Assembly: GCA_029565065.1 (NCBI GenBank)
Contig: JAKQOW010000074.1
Location: forward strand, 1-45,315
Direction: 5' to 3'
Length of the DNA stretch: 45,315 nucleotides
Source: Acidobacteriota bacterium
Lineage (GTDB): Bacteria; Acidobacteriota; JAAYUB01
The notes under the pieces are model-generated. The model worked only from the letters and a program-made list of their open reading frames with translations, was not told the DNA's origin and did not search any database. The position numbers and the translations under genes are program-made. Position 1 is the stretch's first letter; each line of letters starts with the position of its first letter. Below, in pieces: positions 41,709 through 45,315 of the stretch.

Positions 41709-42460
41709 TGCGGATCGACCTGAGCGGCCGGACGGCGCTGGTCACCGGCGCCTCGCGAGGCATCGGCCGGGCCATCGCCCGGGCGCTGGCCGAGGCCGGC
41801 GCCGACGTCCTGATCAACTACGCGCGCTCCGCCGCCGCGGCCCAGGAGCTTGCAGCGGAGCTTGCCGCGCTGGGCCGGCGCGCCGAGGTGGTTGCCGCCG
41901 ACGTGGCCGATCCGGCAGCGGTGGAGGCCATGTTCGCGCGTTTGGCCGCGAGTTGGGGCTCCCTGGACATCCTGGTTAACAACGCCGGCGTCATCCGCGA
42001 CAACCTGGTGGGCGGAATGGACGTGGCCGACTGGGACCGCGTCCAGTCGGTGAACCTGCGGGGGGCGTTCCTCTGCACCCGCGCCGCCGCGGCCCTGATG
42101 GTGCCGCGCCACGCCGGCAAGATCGTCAACGTCGCGTCGGTCAGCGCGCTGCGCGGCGGCCGCGGCCAGACCAATTACGCCGCCGCCAAGGGCGGCCTGC
42201 TGGCCTTCACCCGGGCCTGCGCCGTGGAACTCGCCCCCAAGGGGATCCAGGTCAACGCCGTGGTGCCCGGGATGATCGCCACCGACATGAGCGCCCGCGT
42301 GCGCCAGCGCGCCGGCGAGCGGCTGCTGCAGTCCATCCCCGCCGGCCGGTTCGGCGAGCCGGCCGACGTGGCCCCGGCGGTGGTTTTTCTGGCCTCGCCG
42401 GCGGCCGACTACATCACCGGCCAGGCGGTGGGGGTCGACGGCGGCATGACCGTCGCCTGA
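41708..42460 (+). CDS. fabG: 3-oxoacyl-ACP reductase (FabG)
   Basis: 250 residues, classical SDR: TGASRGIG (13-20), NNAG (91-94), Ser144, Tyr157, Lys161 (YAAAK). The INAVxPGxIxTDM and GxxxxVDGGM ends are typical of FabG. It reduces the 3-keto group after each condensation. Start overlaps the preceding stop by one base. Confidence 0.93.
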   Translation: MRIDLSGRTALVTGASRGIGRAIARALAEAGADVLINYARSAAAAQELAAELAALGRRAEVVAADVADPAAVEAMFARLAASWGSLDILVNNAGVIRDNLVGGMDVADWDRVQSVNLRGAFLCTRAAAALMVPRHAGKIVNVASVSALRGGRGQTNYAAAKGGLLAFTRACAVELAPKGIQVNAVVPGMIATDMSARVRQRAGERLLQSIPAGRFGEPADVAPAVVFLASPAADYITGQAVGVDGGMTVA

Positions 42461-42480
42461 TCGCACCGAAGGAGAACGGC

Positions 42481-42933
42481 ATGCGATTCTACCTCGTGGA
42501 CCAGATTCTGGAGATCAAGCCCGGCGCCGCCATCATCGGCGTCAAGAACGCCGCCATGAGCGAGGATGTGATGGAGTTCCATTTCCCGGGCAATCCGGTC
42601 ATGCCGGGCGTGCTGCTTGTGGAGGCGTTCGCCCAGCTCGCCGGCTGGCTCGAGGCGTCGGGGTCGGACTTCACCCGCTGGTTCGTGTCCGACACCGTCC
42701 GGCGCGCGGCGTTCTACGGCTTCGCCCGGCCCGGCGACCAGATCCGGCTGGAGGTCACGGCGCTGCCCCATCCCGCCGACGGCCGCCGCGCCTACTCCGG
42801 CGTCGGCACCGTGGGCGGGCGCAAGGTGGTGGCGGCCGAGTTCGAGGGCCCCTGCCTGCCCCTGGCGGAGCTGGACGATCCCGAGGCCCAGCGGCGGCTG
42901 TTCCGCCGCCTGACCCGCGCGGAGGAGTGGTGA
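42481..42933 (+). CDS. FabZ-like hotdog dehydratase 2
   Basis: 150 residues. His34 in FHFPGNPVMPG and Glu48 in VEAFAQLAG match the FabZ active site more closely than dehydratase 1 does. AAGGAG lies upstream of ATG 42481. One base separates its stop from the next ATG. Likely acts in the second half of the chain-building cycle. Confidence 0.9.
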   Translation: MRFYLVDQILEIKPGAAIIGVKNAAMSEDVMEFHFPGNPVMPGVLLVEAFAQLAGWLEASGSDFTRWFVSDTVRRAAFYGFARPGDQIRLEVTALPHPADGRRAYSGVGTVGGRKVVAAEFEGPCLPLAELDDPEAQRRLFRRLTRAEEW

Positions 42934-42934
42934 G

Positions 42935-44236
42935 ATGAACGGCGGGATGGATTCGGCAGCGGTGGTCATCACCGGACTGGGACTGGTGAGCCCACTGGGC
43001 GTGGGCGCGGCGACCAACTGGACGGCGGTGGCCGCCGGGCGCACCGGGATCGGGCCGGTGGCGGAGACGTCCGGCACCGCCTGGCTGGGCCGGGTGGAGG
43101 GCGTCACGCTGCCGGCGGACCTCCCGCCGAAGCTGGTCAGCCAGTCGAAGTTCCTCAACCGCAGCGGCGTGTTCGGCGTCGTGGCCGCTGGCGAGGCGGT
43201 GGCCCAGTCGGGCGGCCTGGAGGACGTCCCCGCCGCGCGGCGGTCCCTGTACGTGGGCACCGGCGACCTGCAACCGGTGGGCTACGAGTTCCTCTACCCA
43301 GCCACCCGCTCGGCCACCGGCGGCACGTTCCGCGACGCCGACCCGGCCCGTTTCAACCAGGCCGCCATGGAGCAGGTGAATCCGTTCTTCCTGCTCGACT
43401 CCCTGGCCAACAATCCGTTCAGTTTCCTGAGCGCATTGTTCGGGTGCATGGGCAGCGGCACCTGCCTGGCGGCCCAGTCGCCGGCGGGCAATCACGCCCT
43501 GGAGCTGGCCTACCGCTCGGTGCGCGCCGGGCGGGCCGACGTCGCCCTGGCGGTGGGCGTCGGCAGCTGGATCAATCCGGTGATCCGGCACGAGCTGGCC
43601 GGCCTGCGGCTGCTGTCGCGCGGCCGGCGGGGCGCGGCATCGTTCCGCCCGTTCGACCGGCGGCGCGACGGCTTCTTCACCGGCGAAGGCGCCGCGGCGC
43701 TGGTGCTGGAGTCCGCCGGCCGGGCCGCCCGCCGGGGCGTCCGCGTCCTGGCCGTGGTGGAGGGCGTCGGCAACGCCACCGAGGCGGCGCCGGGTCTGCC
43801 GGTGCTCGACAGCGTCACCCGCCGCGCCATGGCCGCCGCCCTGAGCGACGCGGGCTGCGCGTCGGCGGATCTCGGCTTCATCTGCCCCCACGGCAGCGGC
43901 ACCGTCAAGGGCGACCGTGCCGAGCTGCGGGCGATCCGGGATCTCTTGGGCGGTGCGGCGGCAGGCGTGCCTGTCGCCGGGCTCAAGCCGCACACCGGGC
44001 ACATGGGCGCCGCCAGCGACCTGGCGGAGGCGGCGCTGGGCGTCCTGGCCCTCGACGCCGGCTCCGTGCCGGCCACGCCGCACTTCGAGTCAGGCGAGTC
44101 CGAGTTCGCCGCGTTGCGGATTGCGGCCTCGCCGCAGCCTCTCGCCATCCCCCGCTTCCTCACCGTCAGCTATGGCATCGGCGGACAGGCCTCCGGTGCG
44201 GTGATCGCGCTCCCCGGGAGTCTGCGCCGTGGCTGA
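42935..44236 (+). CDS. Ketosynthase 4, lacks active-site Cys (chain-length-factor-like)
   Basis: 433 residues with ketosynthase fold. The nucleophile position is Ser182 preceded by Gln181 (AAQSPAGNHALE), so it cannot act as a normal condensing enzyme; Gln near this site is also typical of chain-length factors. His319 (CPHGSGT), Lys351 and His356 (KPHTGHMG) are kept. Its stop overlaps the acyltransferase GTG start by 8 nt. Presumed partner of ketosynthase 3. Confidence 0.88.
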   Translation: MNGGMDSAAVVITGLGLVSPLGVGAATNWTAVAAGRTGIGPVAETSGTAWLGRVEGVTLPADLPPKLVSQSKFLNRSGVFGVVAAGEAVAQSGGLEDVPAARRSLYVGTGDLQPVGYEFLYPATRSATGGTFRDADPARFNQAAMEQVNPFFLLDSLANNPFSFLSALFGCMGSGTCLAAQSPAGNHALELAYRSVRAGRADVALAVGVGSWINPVIRHELAGLRLLSRGRRGAASFRPFDRRRDGFFTGEGAAALVLESAGRAARRGVRVLAVVEGVGNATEAAPGLPVLDSVTRRAMAAALSDAGCASADLGFICPHGSGTVKGDRAELRAIRDLLGGAAAGVPVAGLKPHTGHMGAASDLAEAALGVLALDAGSVPATPHFESGESEFAALRIAASPQPLAIPRFLTVSYGIGGQASGAVIALPGSLRRG

Positions 44237-45170
44237 GCCCCGCCCCGTCCTCTCCCGGCCGCCCCTCCTCCGGCGCGTCCGCTGGCGCCTGGAGTACGCG
44301 GGGGTCTGGACGGGCATTCAGGCGGCCCGCCTCCTCCCCACCAGCGTGCACCAGGCCGTCATCCATCCCATCACCTGGACCGCCTGGCACCTGATGGCGC
44401 GGCGCCGCGAAATCGCTCTGGACAACCTGCGCCACGCGCTGGGCGACGAGATGTCCGACGCGCAGCTCACGGCCGTCGCCCGGCGCAGTTTCCGGCTGCT
44501 GGCCAACACGCTGCCCGAGGTGGTCAAGCTGCGCGACACCCTGATGGGCCCCGGGGCGAAAGACCATCTCTACCGTCACGCGCCCCATCTCGTCGCCGTC
44601 TTCGAAAAGGCGCGCGCGCTGCACGAGGCCAGCCGCGGCTGCGTCTTCGTCACGCCCCACCTGGGCAACTGGGAGTTGATGCCGTACATCAGCGCGGCGC
44701 TGGACATCCCCATGGCCGTGGTGGTGCGTCCCCTGGACAACCCCCACATCGAGCGGCTGCTCTACCAGAGCCGCCGCGACACCGGCCAGCTCTTTTTGCC
44801 GAAGAAGAACTCCATGCTGCCGCTTCAGCACCTGCTCCGGCAGGGGAAATCGCTGGGGCTCCTGCCCGACCAGAGCACCATCAAGGGGATCCCCGCCCCC
44901 TTCTTCGGCCGGCCGGCCCTGACCACGCCGGTGCCGGCGCTGCTGGCGATGCGCAACGAACGACCTCTCATCGTGGTCGCCTGTTGTTGGGGGAACGACG
45001 GCCGCTTCATCGGCTACGTCAGCGATCCGATCCTCCCGGCGCCGGGTGCGGGAGAAAAGGCCGAGGTGCTGCGCCTCACCGCAGCGATGAACCGCGAGAT
45101 GGAGACGCTGATCCGGCGCCATCCGGAGCAGTACTTCTGGATGCACCGGCGGTGGAAGACGTACGATTGA
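44229..45170 (+). CDS. LpxL/HtrB-like lysophospholipid or lipid A acyltransferase
   Basis: 313 residues. The catalytic HxxxxE of this family is HLGNWE (His144, Glu149), with a membrane-associated N-terminal helix (ITWTAWHLMARR). GTG start 44229 is coupled to ketosynthase 4. LpxL-type enzymes move acyl chains from ACP to a sugar lipid; here it probably transfers the operon's product to a lipid or glycan acceptor. Last gene before the repeat array. Confidence 0.9.
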   Translation: MAEPRPVLSRPPLLRRVRWRLEYAGVWTGIQAARLLPTSVHQAVIHPITWTAWHLMARRREIALDNLRHALGDEMSDAQLTAVARRSFRLLANTLPEVVKLRDTLMGPGAKDHLYRHAPHLVAVFEKARALHEASRGCVFVTPHLGNWELMPYISAALDIPMAVVVRPLDNPHIERLLYQSRRDTGQLFLPKKNSMLPLQHLLRQGKSLGLLPDQSTIKGIPAPFFGRPALTTPVPALLAMRNERPLIVVACCWGNDGRFIGYVSDPILPAPGAGEKAEVLRLTAAMNREMETLIRRHPEQYFWMHRRWKTYD

Positions 45171-45195
45171 ACGCGCGACCGCTGATAGTTGATAG

Positions 45196-45315
<120 letters not shown>

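Overview
The window is GC-rich, densely coding bacterial DNA with 36 supportable protein genes and no rRNA, tRNA, CRISPR array, transposase or phage gene that I could find. The gene mix points to a Gram-negative anaerobe or facultative anaerobe: a ferredoxin-dependent 2-oxoacid oxidoreductase-like complex, two flavoproteins, polyferredoxins, an OmpA-type protein, a lipoprotein, an LpxL-like acyltransferase and a tricorn-type protease. Tricorn plus oligoendopeptidase F, DUF6599/DUF362 proteins and short tandem repeats between genes fit Acidobacteriota or a neighbouring phylum. That placement is an inference, not a proof.

Layout. 1-940: three small membrane-protein genes. 1329-4660: an M3 oligoendopeptidase diverging from a KtrB/TrkH potassium-channel subunit. 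5045-11063 (minus strand): a redox operon of a GltD-like flavoprotein with ferredoxin domains and a long basic tail, a second FAD/NAD(P) oxidoreductase, a fused gamma-alpha 2-oxoacid oxidoreductase subunit and its beta subunit. 11573-13894 (minus): two response regulators (one with an Hpt domain), a zf-TFIIB-like protein and a TruC-type pseudouridine synthase. 14099-19306: a giant secreted leucine-rich-repeat/FG-GAP protein. 19508-24952: an SDR, a zincin, a PLP aminotransferase, a membrane TPR protein and a Crp/Fnr regulator. 25068-32427: a tricorn protease, a metallophosphoesterase, and a ferredoxin plus NapH-like membrane polyferredoxin pair. 32546-34449 (minus): a DUF362-DUF6599 operon. 34906-35736 (minus): an OmpA-like protein.

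35911-45170 is the most interesting part. It is a tightly overlapped operon for an unusual fatty acid or polyketide: FabL-like reductase, acyl carrier protein with a C-terminal Cys4 motif, four ketosynthase-fold proteins, two FabZ-like dehydratases, FabG and an LpxL-like acyltransferase. Two ketosynthases keep the Cys-His-His active site and two have lost the cysteine, as chain-length factors have. The layout suggests two duplicated KS/CLF/dehydratase modules, broadly like aryl-polyene or ladderane-type clusters but without their diagnostic accessory genes here.

Regulation and repeats. An FNR-type palindrome lies exactly at a class II position before the ferredoxin operon, and the window encodes a regulator with an FNR-like recognition helix. 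Several start codons lie 1-2 nt after a predicted transcription start and lack a Shine-Dalgarno, suggesting leaderless mRNAs. Most longer intergenic gaps contain 6-8 nt tandem repeats. A composite of hexamer and heptamer arrays recurs at four sites, and two genes appear to end inside such arrays.
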